A stretch of 64,000 nt of DNA from Stentor roeselii. Lineage: Eukaryota; Ciliophora; Heterotrichea; Heterotrichida; Stentoridae. A program made the translations under genes and the position numbers. The DNA lies in NCBI GenBank assembly GCA_006503475.1, contig RSEH01000005.1, forward strand, positions 205,317-269,316, given 5' to 3'. The notes beneath the pieces are model-generated. The model did no database searches, had not been told where the DNA came from, and worked only from the letters and a program-made list of their open reading frames with translations. Below, one piece after another: positions 26,438 through 35,410 of the stretch (position 1 is its first letter; every line of letters begins with the position of its first letter).

Positions 26438-29185
26438 ATGAATAAATATGAGTTTACTATTAACTTTGTCAGGCTGCAGCTTGGAATTATTCTTGATAAA
26501 TCGATTTTTAGAGCTTCAATTTTTGGAGATATCTCGATTTCTAAACCTGAGAGTGAACCTATTTTGTATTTTACTTTGGACTCTCAAGGCCAAAGACTGG
26601 AAGTGCATTCAAACAGTATCCAAGAGGTAATCAGAGTAGAAGAAGAAGAAATTTACTACGTAATCCTCAAAAGAAGACCCACAATAAAATCAATAGAAGC
26701 ATCCAGAGACTTTTGGAACCAAGACATCTTAGAATTCGAAAACGAAGACCCTTATCTTTCCCTGATCCTTCCTCATTTCCTAGTAACTCGTTTAGAGTTC
26801 ACCGAAAGACCATCAGAATTTTTAAAATTTCTTCAAAAATCTCGAATTCCAATCTTCCTGGGTTTTTTCACAGACACCAACATGAAAGAATACCCGATCC
26901 GTTTAACCAGAAGGTTCTGGATGGTTCCCTGGGAGGTAAAATACGCGATTTTTATGCTTTTAACCAACCGAAAAATGACAATCGACGACCTGACCGAAGA
27001 TAACCTGAAACTCTTATCAAAAATCATCAACATCGAGAAACTTCTCGAAAATCTTTTCTATTCCTCGAAAAACTTCTCATTCGAGAACCTTCAAGAAACA
27101 GCTCACATGGACAGATACCGTGAAATAGTTCCAGGAGGTCATATAAGTGTCAGAAAGCTGCTCATAACACCCAGTTGCATTATTTTCATGCCTCACGAAA
27201 TTGATTTAGGCAACCGCGCAATCCGTGACAAAGACACAAATTTCTTCATTAGAGTAAATTTCGTTGATGAGTACAACGATCGCAGCACCTGGGACAGATG
27301 CCCTCGAGTTCTGGAAAGATTCAAAAAATTACTTCGAGGATTCGGGGTTCTTGGAAGGCATTTTGAATTTTTAGGATTTTCAAACTCGCAGATGAGAAAT
27401 CATTCTTGTTGGCTTGTAAACCCGAATATGGATTTTAATGGGGAAAGTTTGAGAGAGTCTTTTGGAAAGTTTGATAATATTACTTCGGTCTGCAAATATG
27501 CAAGTCGATTAGGACTTTGCTTTTCAGGGACTCATGGAACGATAAATATCAACCTTTTAAGAGTTTTTAAGATAGAAGATATAAAACACAACGGGTACAC
27601 CTTTAGTGACGGCATCGGGATAATAAGTGGAGATTTATTTGAGCAGGTGATACAATCGATTTATATAAAAGAAACCCAGAAAATATCAGCACTTCAAATA
27701 AGAATCTGTGGATGTAAAGGTGTTCTGGCAGTAGACCCTAATGTAGAGACAGGAATTTATGTAAGAGGCAGTATGAATAAGTTTCATTCAGAACACTCCA
27801 GACTTGAACTCTGTTCATACGCAGTGGCTCATCCAGGGTACTTAAACCGTCAAATCATCTTAATCTTAAACGGCTTAGGCATTCCCAACAAAGTCTTCCT
27901 CGACCTGCAACACGAGATGATAAACGAGATCCGCAGTACTCTGACCTCCGAAAAAGCCGCTTGCGAGTTACTAAAAAAGACTTACCCCAGTTACTACAAA
28001 GACATAATCTTCATGTTAGAACATGGAGTCTCTCTCACAGACGATGCTTATTTACGAGGAATGATTAACGCTTTTTTTTTATCAAATTTCAAACTCATCA
28101 AGTCCAAAGCCAGGATTTTCGCTCCTGACTCTAAACTTCTGATGGGCGTGCTTGATGAGTATGGTTGTCTTGAATATGGAGAGGTCTTCATACAGATCTC
28201 TGAGGATAGAGATTCCAAAGTGATCGAACATCGAATCGCTATTGGTAAGAATCCTTGTTACCACCCTGGAGACATCAGGGTGTTAAATGCGGTGTCTAGG
28301 CCACAGTTGATGCACTTGCACAATGTCGTCGTCTTTCCACAGAAAGGGCCCAGGCCGCATCCAAATGAATGCTCAGGCTCTGACCTTGACGGCGACCTTT
28401 ACTTCGTCACTTGGAACCCTTTGCTAATCCCAGAAGAAAGCAAAGATGCGATGAACTACATTTCACCCGCTGAACTAAACGACTCAAATCCAAGCATGGT
28501 CGAAAAAGTCATCGACTTTTTCGCTACTTTCATGGCAAGTGAAAATATCGGCAGAATTTCAAATGCACATTTAATCTGGGCTGATAGTAAAGGAATTTTC
28601 AGTGAAGAGGCCTTGGAACTTGCAAGGTTGACCTCTGTCGCTGTTGACTACCCGAAAACTGGAGTTCCTGCAGAGTTGCCGCAAAAGTTGAGGATTAACA
28701 GATGGCCGGATTTTATGGAGAAAAGTAATAAAATGAGTTATCCTTCTCAAGGGATTATTGGAGTGCTTTGGAGAGATTGTGTTTTGGAGGACTTTGATTA
28801 TCGGGTTAAGCATGAGATGGATAGGAAGAGACTTTTTAATGGATATGAAAAGTTTTTGTCGTTTGCTAAGGAACTTTACAGTTTTTATGTTAGTAAAATG
28901 CAGAAACTTGTGCATCAGTATGACTCTCAGAATGAACTTTTCTTGATCACTGGACAAACTGGTGAAAACTCTAGAAGGAAAATGAGGTATGATGATGATA
29001 TTCAGATACAGAACCTTGTTAGTTGTTATCGAGAAGAGGTTCTTAAAATGTTTTGCTTAAAATCGAATAGTTTAACTGAAAGAAGACAAATTGCCTCGGC
29101 AAGTTATTTCGTCGCTTATTCTAAGAAAAAGAAGACTTTTTTGTCATTTCCTTGGATTTTTCATGAATACCTAATAATTAACTAG
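26438..29185 (+). CDS. cellular RNA-dependent RNA polymerase (RDR/QDE-1 class)
   Basis: 915 residues. The catalytic signature is CSGSDLDGDLYFVTW with the metal-binding D649-L-D651-G-D653, preceded by the conserved block VVFPQKGPRPHPNECSG. Upstream motifs include YTFSDGIGIISGDL and ALQIRICGCKGVLAVDP, both typical of eukaryotic RdRPs. The C-terminal 250 residues are the usual helical lobe. Such enzymes make double-stranded RNA for Dicer; in ciliates they feed siRNA or scan-RNA pathways. The protein is intact and in the usual RDR size range. Starts 13 bp after the eEFSec stop, so its 5' leader must overlap that gene. Confidence 0.95.
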   Translation: MNKYEFTINFVRLQLGIILDKSIFRASIFGDISISKPESEPILYFTLDSQGQRLEVHSNSIQEVIRVEEEEIYYVILKRRPTIKSIEASRDFWNQDILEFENEDPYLSLILPHFLVTRLEFTERPSEFLKFLQKSRIPIFLGFFTDTNMKEYPIRLTRRFWMVPWEVKYAIFMLLTNRKMTIDDLTEDNLKLLSKIINIEKLLENLFYSSKNFSFENLQETAHMDRYREIVPGGHISVRKLLITPSCIIFMPHEIDLGNRAIRDKDTNFFIRVNFVDEYNDRSTWDRCPRVLERFKKLLRGFGVLGRHFEFLGFSNSQMRNHSCWLVNPNMDFNGESLRESFGKFDNITSVCKYASRLGLCFSGTHGTININLLRVFKIEDIKHNGYTFSDGIGIISGDLFEQVIQSIYIKETQKISALQIRICGCKGVLAVDPNVETGIYVRGSMNKFHSEHSRLELCSYAVAHPGYLNRQIILILNGLGIPNKVFLDLQHEMINEIRSTLTSEKAACELLKKTYPSYYKDIIFMLEHGVSLTDDAYLRGMINAFFLSNFKLIKSKARIFAPDSKLLMGVLDEYGCLEYGEVFIQISEDRDSKVIEHRIAIGKNPCYHPGDIRVLNAVSRPQLMHLHNVVVFPQKGPRPHPNECSGSDLDGDLYFVTWNPLLIPEESKDAMNYISPAELNDSNPSMVEKVIDFFATFMASENIGRISNAHLIWADSKGIFSEEALELARLTSVAVDYPKTGVPAELPQKLRINRWPDFMEKSNKMSYPSQGIIGVLWRDCVLEDFDYRVKHEMDRKRLFNGYEKFLSFAKELYSFYVSKMQKLVHQYDSQNELFLITGQTGENSRRKMRYDDDIQIQNLVSCYREEVLKMFCLKSNSLTERRQIASASYFVAYSKKKKTFLSFPWIFHEYLIIN

Positions 29186-29572
29186 GATGGAGTATCATAA
29201 AATTAACAGAGAAATAAAAATTTCTAATAGTTTTAATAATTTTTTCAAATTAATTTAGTTATTAAATTATAATAATGAAAAATCTTATTATTTTAACCTT
29301 TAGTCTCTTATTGTTCGAAGTTATGAAAAAGATACTGATTCATTCCAATTCAATCAAAAAAACCTCATCAGCTCTCTAAAAACCATTCAATTCCTCCATC
29401 CTCACCCCATCCCTTCCTCAATCTAATCTCATCAAAAGCCTCCAAATTCAACCTTTTCCAACTCCTTGCATCAGTTCAACCCCCTTCAAGCTGAAAGTGC
29501 TACAAATCAATCATTTTCTCCAAAATATACCTAAAACGAAAGGTCCATATTTATTCAACATATAAATAATAA
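29186..29572. other. spacer, no gene seen
   Basis: AT-rich to 29340, then pyrimidine/C-A-rich 29340-29560 ahead of the next + gene. No frame or repeat worth naming. Confidence 0.6.
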
Positions 29573-30205
29573 ATGTCAAAACAAGTCAAGCGTGGTCGAA
29601 AACAAGAAAAATTTTCAAGTCTTTCAAAAGAGTTCCTGAAAAAAGGAAAACTGATCAGATGCAAACCGAAGCCCTTCGCAGACGACATAAGCAAGATGTT
29701 TATCAGAAAACTTTCAAAAAATTCAGGTTTTTGCAAAGAACTCGATGACCTGCTTCGTGAATTAAGAAAATTCCAGAACTTTCGAAAATCTTCATCGAAC
29801 CGTAAAGCGAAAACAATAATTGATGCACTGGCTTCAAGACAAGACTTGCTTCAGAAGATAAAAAATCGATTTTTGATTCAAGATAATTGGAAGGACCAGT
29901 TGGAAAGTTATTTAAAAATTTGTTATTCCGGTACTAGAAGTAAGGACCTGGCCTTGAAAGAGCTAATTGATGAGATTTTCAGGTATATCGGACTAGATGA
30001 AAAAATTGAAACTTTTCAGGTTTTTCAAGATTCTTCTGGCTTGGAATGGTTCACTGCTGAGTCCAGTGAAACTGGCAAGCCTTTGATGGACTTAGAAGAG
30101 GTTTTCGTGGGTTTCGCTGATGAGACTGCAGGACACGTCACAAGTTTTAAAAGCACTTTCGAAACCATTGATATTGATGAAGTGCTGAAAAATTTAATTG
30201 ATTAA
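29573..30205 (+). CDS. hypothetical protein
   Basis: 210 residues. Basic N-terminal 80 residues, then a helical region (LVSRQDLLQKIKNRF-like, YLKICYSGTRSKDLALKELI) and an acidic C-terminus with ITVEDIDEV-like TIDIDEVLKNLID. No motif recognised; the helical middle could be a protein-binding domain. Convergent with the kinase gene, 22 bp between stop codons. Confidence 0.65.
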   Translation: MSKQVKRGRKQEKFSSLSKEFLKKGKLIRCKPKPFADDISKMFIRKLSKNSGFCKELDDLLRELRKFQNFRKSSSNRKAKTIIDALASRQDLLQKIKNRFLIQDNWKDQLESYLKICYSGTRSKDLALKELIDEIFRYIGLDEKIETFQVFQDSSGLEWFTAESSETGKPLMDLEEVFVGFADETAGHVTSFKSTFETIDIDEVLKNLID

Positions 30206-30227
30206 TAATAATAATAGAGTTGAATTA

Positions 30228-31067
30228 TTAAAGCTCTTCTAAAACTTCTGACATTGAAAGTCGTTCATCTGGCTGGTCTTTCAGCATCTTTTCCAGTAAA
30301 TCTTTTAAATGAAAACTGATTCTTTTATCAGCTCTCGCTTCAACTTTTCTCCAAAAAGACTCAGGCCGTTTTTGCAGTTCTTGATAAAGTCGATCGTCAG
30401 GAGAAGCTCGATGAAATGCTGGAAATCCGAAAAAAACAGGGAAAAACGTGCATCCTGCAGCGAAGACATCAGTTTTTTCAGGTAAATAAAGGTCTTTACG
30501 AATCACTTCAGGAGCTCTGTAGTAGTTGCTGCCAGTCCAACAGTTTGAAAAGTCAATCGTGGGCTGGACTAACTCAAAATCAATGATTTTAACGACGCCT
30601 TCATTGGTAATCAGCAGGTTTTCAAGTCGAACGTCACAGTGGGCAAGGCCTTTCGAATGCATGAATTCGAGTCCTGAAGCGATTTGCTTGCATATTCCTT
30701 TTCCGACTTCTTCTTCAAGGCCATTGTTGTGAGTGCGCATCAGACCTAAGAGGTTACCTTGAGGGAAGTACTCAGTGATGAAGGCGGAACAGTCGTGAGA
30801 GTGAGAAGCACTTTTGATGTAAAGTGAATTCGCTGATGTCTCTGAAAGTGAAATTATGTTTTTGTGTGATAAAAGGGGAATTGTAGATAATTCTTTAAAA
30901 AATTCTTCTGATTGGTTCTGATTTTGATTCAAGTTTAAACTTTTGAATAATTTGCAAACTTTTAATGATCGGTCTTGAGTTTGGACCAGGAAGACTTTTG
31001 TTGAGTTTTTATTGGTGAACTTTTGAACCACACGAAAATTTGAATTGTTTGAGTTAAAGATAATCAT
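30228..31067 (-). CDS. protein kinase with altered DFG motif
   Basis: 279 residues, essentially one kinase domain. Seen: ATP-lysine K36 in RSLKVCKLF, catalytic loop H143-C-D145-V-R-L-E-N150, metal loop D163-F-E165 (Gly of DFG replaced by Glu), A-P-E at 185-187 and TDVFAAGCTFFPVFFG for the F-helix. The Gly-rich loop is poor (FRVVQKFTNKNSTKVFLV). HRD is HCD. Lys, catalytic Asp and Asn are kept, so it may still be active, but DFE is unusual. Stentor is known for a very large kinome, and this looks like a lineage-specific copy. Closest type by eye is the CAMK/ULK-like group. Confidence 0.85.
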   Translation of the reverse strand: MIIFNSNNSNFRVVQKFTNKNSTKVFLVQTQDRSLKVCKLFKSLNLNQNQNQSEEFFKELSTIPLLSHKNIISLSETSANSLYIKSASHSHDCSAFITEYFPQGNLLGLMRTHNNGLEEEVGKGICKQIASGLEFMHSKGLAHCDVRLENLLITNEGVVKIIDFELVQPTIDFSNCWTGSNYYRAPEVIRKDLYLPEKTDVFAAGCTFFPVFFGFPAFHRASPDDRLYQELQKRPESFWRKVEARADKRISFHLKDLLEKMLKDQPDERLSMSEVLEEL

Positions 31068-31107
31068 TTTTAACTATTTCTAGAAAATTTATAAATTTAA
31101 ATTAGAT

Positions 31108-32106
31108 TCAACTTCGCAATGAAGTGACTGAACTTGCTGTACTCGCTCGCTTGTGAGATGCTACTCTGGGTAAAAGGCTTTTTTTCATGAAGTCATCGAT
31201 TTGCTCGAAGCCTCCACCGACACGAACGAGTAAATTTCCATTTTTTAATGTGATGAACACCTTACGTCCGCTGATATTGTAAAGGTTGTCTGCATCTTTA
31301 ATGATTTTTCCTGGAGGCTTGTTTTTTTTAATGTATTCCTGAAGAGCTTGATGAGTTGATCTTGGGTTGTTCCTTTCGAAGTGCTCTGAAGATGTTCTTT
31401 TGTTAGATTCCTGTGATTTTATACGAGTTTGCAAAGAAGTTTTTTCCTGTTTTTTCATCAAAAAATGATTTTCTTTTTCACCGTCAGGAGAAGTGGAATT
31501 TTTTGTTTCAAGGGTCAAATTTTTTTTACTTTCTTTTATTTTTTCATTGATAAGGCTTTCCAAGAACTCCTCTCTTAATTTCGCGTTATTTTTATGCTCT
31601 TCGAAGTCCTCTGCTAATTTTTTCAGCTGAAGTTTCAAAGAAGAGGCTTGAGCAGCAGCTTCTTCATATTTGGCTTTAAAGTATTCAAGTTCTTTAGAAT
31701 GAGAATTTTTTAGGTCAGAGTAAAAATTTAGTTTTTTTTTCTGATTTTCTGAGTCTTCGCTTTCACTTTCTGAGAGTTCTTTCACTGGAGTAAGAGTTTC
31801 TGAAACAAAAACTAAAAGTCTCGGCTTTTTTACATCAACTGGAAGACTTTTGAAGACTTCTTTCGGGTTGGAGCTGAAGGGAAGCCATTGGAAATCATCT
31901 GTTGGAAGCAGGTCGGTTAAAAAACAAGAAGTGCAAAGGATTGATTTGTCTGAACTGTTTATTATATTTAATCTTAGTGGAATTCCTTTGGGTACTAAAA
32001 AATTTGAGTTGGACAAAGAACTGCAAAAATTTGTTGATTCGCTTTGAATTAGTAGCTCGATTGATTCTTGGATCCCTTCTGTTCGGATTAAGCTTAATTT
32101 TAACAT
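31108..32106 (-). CDS. coiled-coil protein with C-terminal GAR (GAS2-related) domain
   Basis: 332 residues with the same plan as the protein at 7599: an N-terminal beta-type segment (about 1-110), a coiled coil (about 125-205), a basic linker and a C-terminal GAR-like domain, LYNISGRKVFITLKNGNLLV followed by RVGGGFEQIDDFMKKSLLPR. The RVGGG triplet and the preceding beta strands are the hallmark of the microtubule-binding GAR domain of GAS2 proteins. It ends in a Ser-rich tail. Likely a cortical or basal-body microtubule linker. Ends 40 bp from the kinase gene on the same strand. Confidence 0.75.
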   Translation of the reverse strand: MLKLSLIRTEGIQESIELLIQSESTNFCSSLSNSNFLVPKGIPLRLNIINSSDKSILCTSCFLTDLLPTDDFQWLPFSSNPKEVFKSLPVDVKKPRLLVFVSETLTPVKELSESESEDSENQKKKLNFYSDLKNSHSKELEYFKAKYEEAAAQASSLKLQLKKLAEDFEEHKNNAKLREEFLESLINEKIKESKKNLTLETKNSTSPDGEKENHFLMKKQEKTSLQTRIKSQESNKRTSSEHFERNNPRSTHQALQEYIKKNKPPGKIIKDADNLYNISGRKVFITLKNGNLLVRVGGGFEQIDDFMKKSLLPRVASHKRASTASSVTSLRS

Positions 32107-32765
32107 TTTTAAATAGTTCGTTGGATTATTTAAACTAGGCTCGAGGGATTCTGCTGTGGATAATAATTAAATTTTATGGTTGGGAGTGTTTGAATCATCT
32201 TTGGATAGATTCACAAGATTTTGGTTTACTTTTGTTGAATCAACTTATTAACAAAAATTATCTAAATCATTTAAAAATCTTTCGATTTCATGAAAAGACA
32301 TCTAAATTTTAATCAGGCAATTTCCTACTCCAAGATAGAAACGAAAAATATGTTAAAATAGGAGAGTTAAATAATTATATCTATTTAGAATTTATTTTTC
32401 CAAGATTTTTGAAACTTGGGAATTTCAATAAGTTATCTATGCGACAATTTTATTAAGGCATTCCAAAATCTCTAAAAATATCAAAATTCTCATAATTTTC
32501 AGTTTTATCATCGAAATTCTAAAAAATCGTTATTTTCTGCTGAAGCACTTTGAAGTCCCTACACTCAGAAATAATTGATCAACAATTATTCTATCACAGG
32601 ATCCTAATAATTTTATTTTATTTTAAATCTGTTTACTTCCCGAATTCTTTAATCCTGGAATTAAAACTAATCTTTTCTTAGCCGCATAACTAAACAATTT
32701 AAATCCTCTAATCTTCTAAACCCATATTTCTTAAATACCCCTAACCACAAAAGAATTCCCAGATA
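32107..32765. other. divergent spacer, no gene seen
   Basis: 659 bp between two divergent starts. AT-rich with a C/A-rich stretch from about 32640 before the CXC gene and G/T character near 32120-32230 behind the other start. No RNA gene recognised. Confidence 0.6.
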
Positions 32766-33236
32766 ATGGATTCAAAAGGAATCATTATGAACAAGAATTC
32801 AAATTGCCCAACCGAAGATACTTTTGCCCAATATTGTCTCCAAACACTGACTCCTTTGATCAGCTTTCCATTATACTCAGATGACTGGGAAATGATAAAG
32901 TCTCAAAACACTCCTTGCAATTGTTCAAAGAGTGGTTGTCTAAAGCTATACTGTGAGTGTTTCGCCAAAGGAAAATACTGCCGAGGCTGCAACTGCATCA
33001 ATTGTTTCAATGTTCCTGAATACGAGACTCTTAGGTCAAAAGCAGTGGCGAGACTAGTAAATAGAAATTCTGAAGCCTTTTTGAATGAAAAGAAGGCCTC
33101 CAGAGGCTGTACTTGCAAAAAGTCAGGATGCTTGAAAAAGTACTGCAGGTGCCACTTGAATGGCAAGTCATGTGACGAGCTTTGCAAGTGCACAGGGTGT
33201 AAAAATTTGGGTAAGGCTCAGATTGAACACCCCTAA
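32766..33236 (+). CDS. CXC/CRC-domain protein (tesmin/LIN54/TSO1 type)
   Basis: 156 residues. Two cysteine-rich CXC repeats: residues 51-80 (CNCSKSGCLKLYCECF..., ending CNCINC) and 115-145 (CTCKKSGCLKKYCRCH..., ending CKCTGC), joined by a 34-residue linker. Each keeps the K-S-x-C-L-K-x-Y-C signature and its zinc-binding Cys. This pair is the DNA-binding CRC domain of LIN54 (DREAM complex), tesmin and plant TSO1, which reads the CHR-type TTYGAA promoter element and controls cell-cycle genes. The protein is little more than the domain plus 50 N-terminal residues, much shorter than animal LIN54. One of several ciliate copies is likely. Confidence 0.93.
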   Translation: MDSKGIIMNKNSNCPTEDTFAQYCLQTLTPLISFPLYSDDWEMIKSQNTPCNCSKSGCLKLYCECFAKGKYCRGCNCINCFNVPEYETLRSKAVARLVNRNSEAFLNEKKASRGCTCKKSGCLKKYCRCHLNGKSCDELCKCTGCKNLGKAQIEHP

Positions 33237-33841
33237 TTAAGTTAATTTAAGGTATCATCGGTAAGATCTTTTTCAATGATTTTCTGGAAAGATTTAACTT
33301 TGCTTGAGAGATTCTTTAAAGAAGGTTTTTTTGAATATTTTAAATTCTAGGCATTATATATGGAGGAAGTTGCTTCATCTTCTGAAGGCTTTGTATTTTA
33401 AGTTGTTTTAAGGATTGGTAGAGGATTTGAGGATTTTGGGATATTTTAACGATGGTTTAAAATTGGATATTTGATGAGATAATAAAATATGTTAGTGATA
33501 TTAAACAGGATTCTTTGAAGATTGAATTGATTGGAAAGAGAGGAGATATGATAATCATTAATCTGCTCGTTTTCGATTATAAGTGCATGATTGAAGGACC
33601 ATAAAGTTTTTACTAGAGTAATTATTATTTTATCTCAAAAGATAGTACTAGTTCTGAGTATAATAAATAAAATTTTAATTACTACTTGAAAAATGACTGT
33701 TTTTGATTAAGCTTCTTTTGAAATAATCGATAAAAATATTCAAAAATAGAAATTAATGGTTAATTATTCACAACTCATTCTGGAATTTGTTGAATTTTCA
33801 TAAAATAAACTACAACTATTAACTCATCTACATATAAATAT
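33237..33841. other. convergent spacer, no gene seen
   Basis: 605 bp. G/T-rich on the + strand to about 33480 behind the CXC gene, then AT-rich. No frame or RNA gene seen. Confidence 0.6.
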
Positions 33842-35284
33842 CTACTTTTTCTTTGACCCTTGCTTCTCATTCCTTTCCTTTTCTTTTATTTCCTTAATCT
33901 TCTTCATTTTCATTTGTTTGATTTCCTTCGCTGCTTGAGTCCTATAAAAGATATTATTTCCCAGATGAGGACTACTAGCAAGAAGTTGCGATCTTTTATT
34001 AATAGTGGGGGTAAAACTGAAGTCATTCACAATTTTTTCCTGTTCATGTTTTAAAATAAACATTTTTTCATGAGTTCCAAGTCTTCCATAAAGTCCTTCC
34101 ATCATTTGACTGAATTCATCGACTTCGAACTCTTTTTCACTTTTTTCAATTTCTTCCAAGACCGGAGCCATGATAAGTACACTTTCCCTGTCAAACCCTT
34201 CAATACTGATTGACTGTGCCGAGATCTTCCCATCGTGATCCGAGTCCATTTTTAGAAAAATCTCCTGAAACCTATTTTTTTTCAGTTTTTCGAAGAGTTT
34301 TTCAGTCTTTTCGCTAGTTTGAACAGTTTCTTTAACAGTTTCAGGTTCATTTTTTTTATTCTGAGTTCTGAAATAATAAAGTTCTTCCCAAATATTCCTC
34401 TGAGACTTTTCATTTTCTTTCTTTCCAGTGTTAGGAAAGAATAGTTTTTGTCCAGTTTGTTTATCAAAATCAGAATAAAGTTCATTTCTCAGTTTCTCAA
34501 TTTCCACTTCAGTCTTCACCTTAGAACTATACAACCTTTCCACAAGAGCATCCGCATCATCATTCTTCGCAATAGAAATTTTCGAACTAAGTCCAGTTTT
34601 ATTCATTTTTTTCATTTCTTCAGAGTTTTTCCTTTTCGCGATTCCTTCCTTGTAAAGTTCACTAAAAACATTTTTCCTTGAATGTTTTTTTGACCTTTCC
34701 GAGATCATAGGCACGAAATAGCATTCTTTCATTTCTTGTTCTTCTTTCGTTGATTTTAACTTCTCGATAAGGTCCTGACTTCTTTTGATCCTTGTTTCGC
34801 GGTTCGAGTTTTTCGCGATTTCGATTGAATTTTTGCTGATAACTGGATGAAAAGATTGCGTTGAAAGGTTTTCTTTTTCTTGCAGTTTTTTTTCTGAGTT
34901 ATTTCTTTGAGTCTCTTTGAATTCAAGTCCTTTTTCGTAGAGCAGTTGTCCGTAGTTGAAGTTTTGAGTCTTTCTGGAAGACTCAGAGTACCGATAAGAA
35001 TGTTTCATTAACCTGTCGGTCAAGGCGGACAAGGAACTCGCTTTACTTTTGATAGACGGAGAACTTGACTTCTGACTTGAGACTTTCCGTGACCTGCGGT
35101 AGTTGCTTTGTTGGGTTTTTAACAGATTCACCAGGTTTTCATGGATTGACTGGTCCAGGTTGTGAGATGAGACGAATGAAGTCGCGATTTGCTCAGCGTC
35201 GTCGTTTTGTCGAAGAAGGATCGTGCCTTGGTTGCCTTCAGATATTTCGACAGTGATTTTTAAAATTTCAGGGTTTGCTTCCAT
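33842..35284 (-). CDS. EF-hand protein with basic coiled-coil body
   Basis: 480 residues. N-terminal segment (about 8-62, ILKITVEISEGNQGTILLRQ and then a helix LDQSIHENLVNLL) resembles a PFU- or ubiquitin-like cap often found on ciliate cytoskeletal proteins. Long basic repeats with motifs of the form F-x-P-x-I-S follow (FHPVISKNS, FVPMISERS, FTPTINKRS). One EF-hand, D-S-D-H-D-G-K-I-S near residue 358, is a full calcium loop; a partner loop is weak. Calcium-regulated axonemal or cortical function is likely but inferred. Its divergent neighbour starts at 35411. Confidence 0.7.
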   Translation of the reverse strand: MEANPEILKITVEISEGNQGTILLRQNDDAEQIATSFVSSHNLDQSIHENLVNLLKTQQSNYRRSRKVSSQKSSSPSIKSKASSLSALTDRLMKHSYRYSESSRKTQNFNYGQLLYEKGLEFKETQRNNSEKKLQEKENLSTQSFHPVISKNSIEIAKNSNRETRIKRSQDLIEKLKSTKEEQEMKECYFVPMISERSKKHSRKNVFSELYKEGIAKRKNSEEMKKMNKTGLSSKISIAKNDDADALVERLYSSKVKTEVEIEKLRNELYSDFDKQTGQKLFFPNTGKKENEKSQRNIWEELYYFRTQNKKNEPETVKETVQTSEKTEKLFEKLKKNRFQEIFLKMDSDHDGKISAQSISIEGFDRESVLIMAPVLEEIEKSEKEFEVDEFSQMMEGLYGRLGTHEKMFILKHEQEKIVNDFSFTPTINKRSQLLASSPHLGNNIFYRTQAAKEIKQMKMKKIKEIKEKERNEKQGSKKK

Positions 35285-35410
35285 TTATACGTTAAGACTA
35301 CTCAGTTATTTTGGAAATGTTTTTATTTTAGGTTTTTTTGGAGGAATGGATGAAAGATTGATGATTGAAGAAGATTTGATTTAGTAATTTTTTAGAGTTT
35401 TATTAAAATT

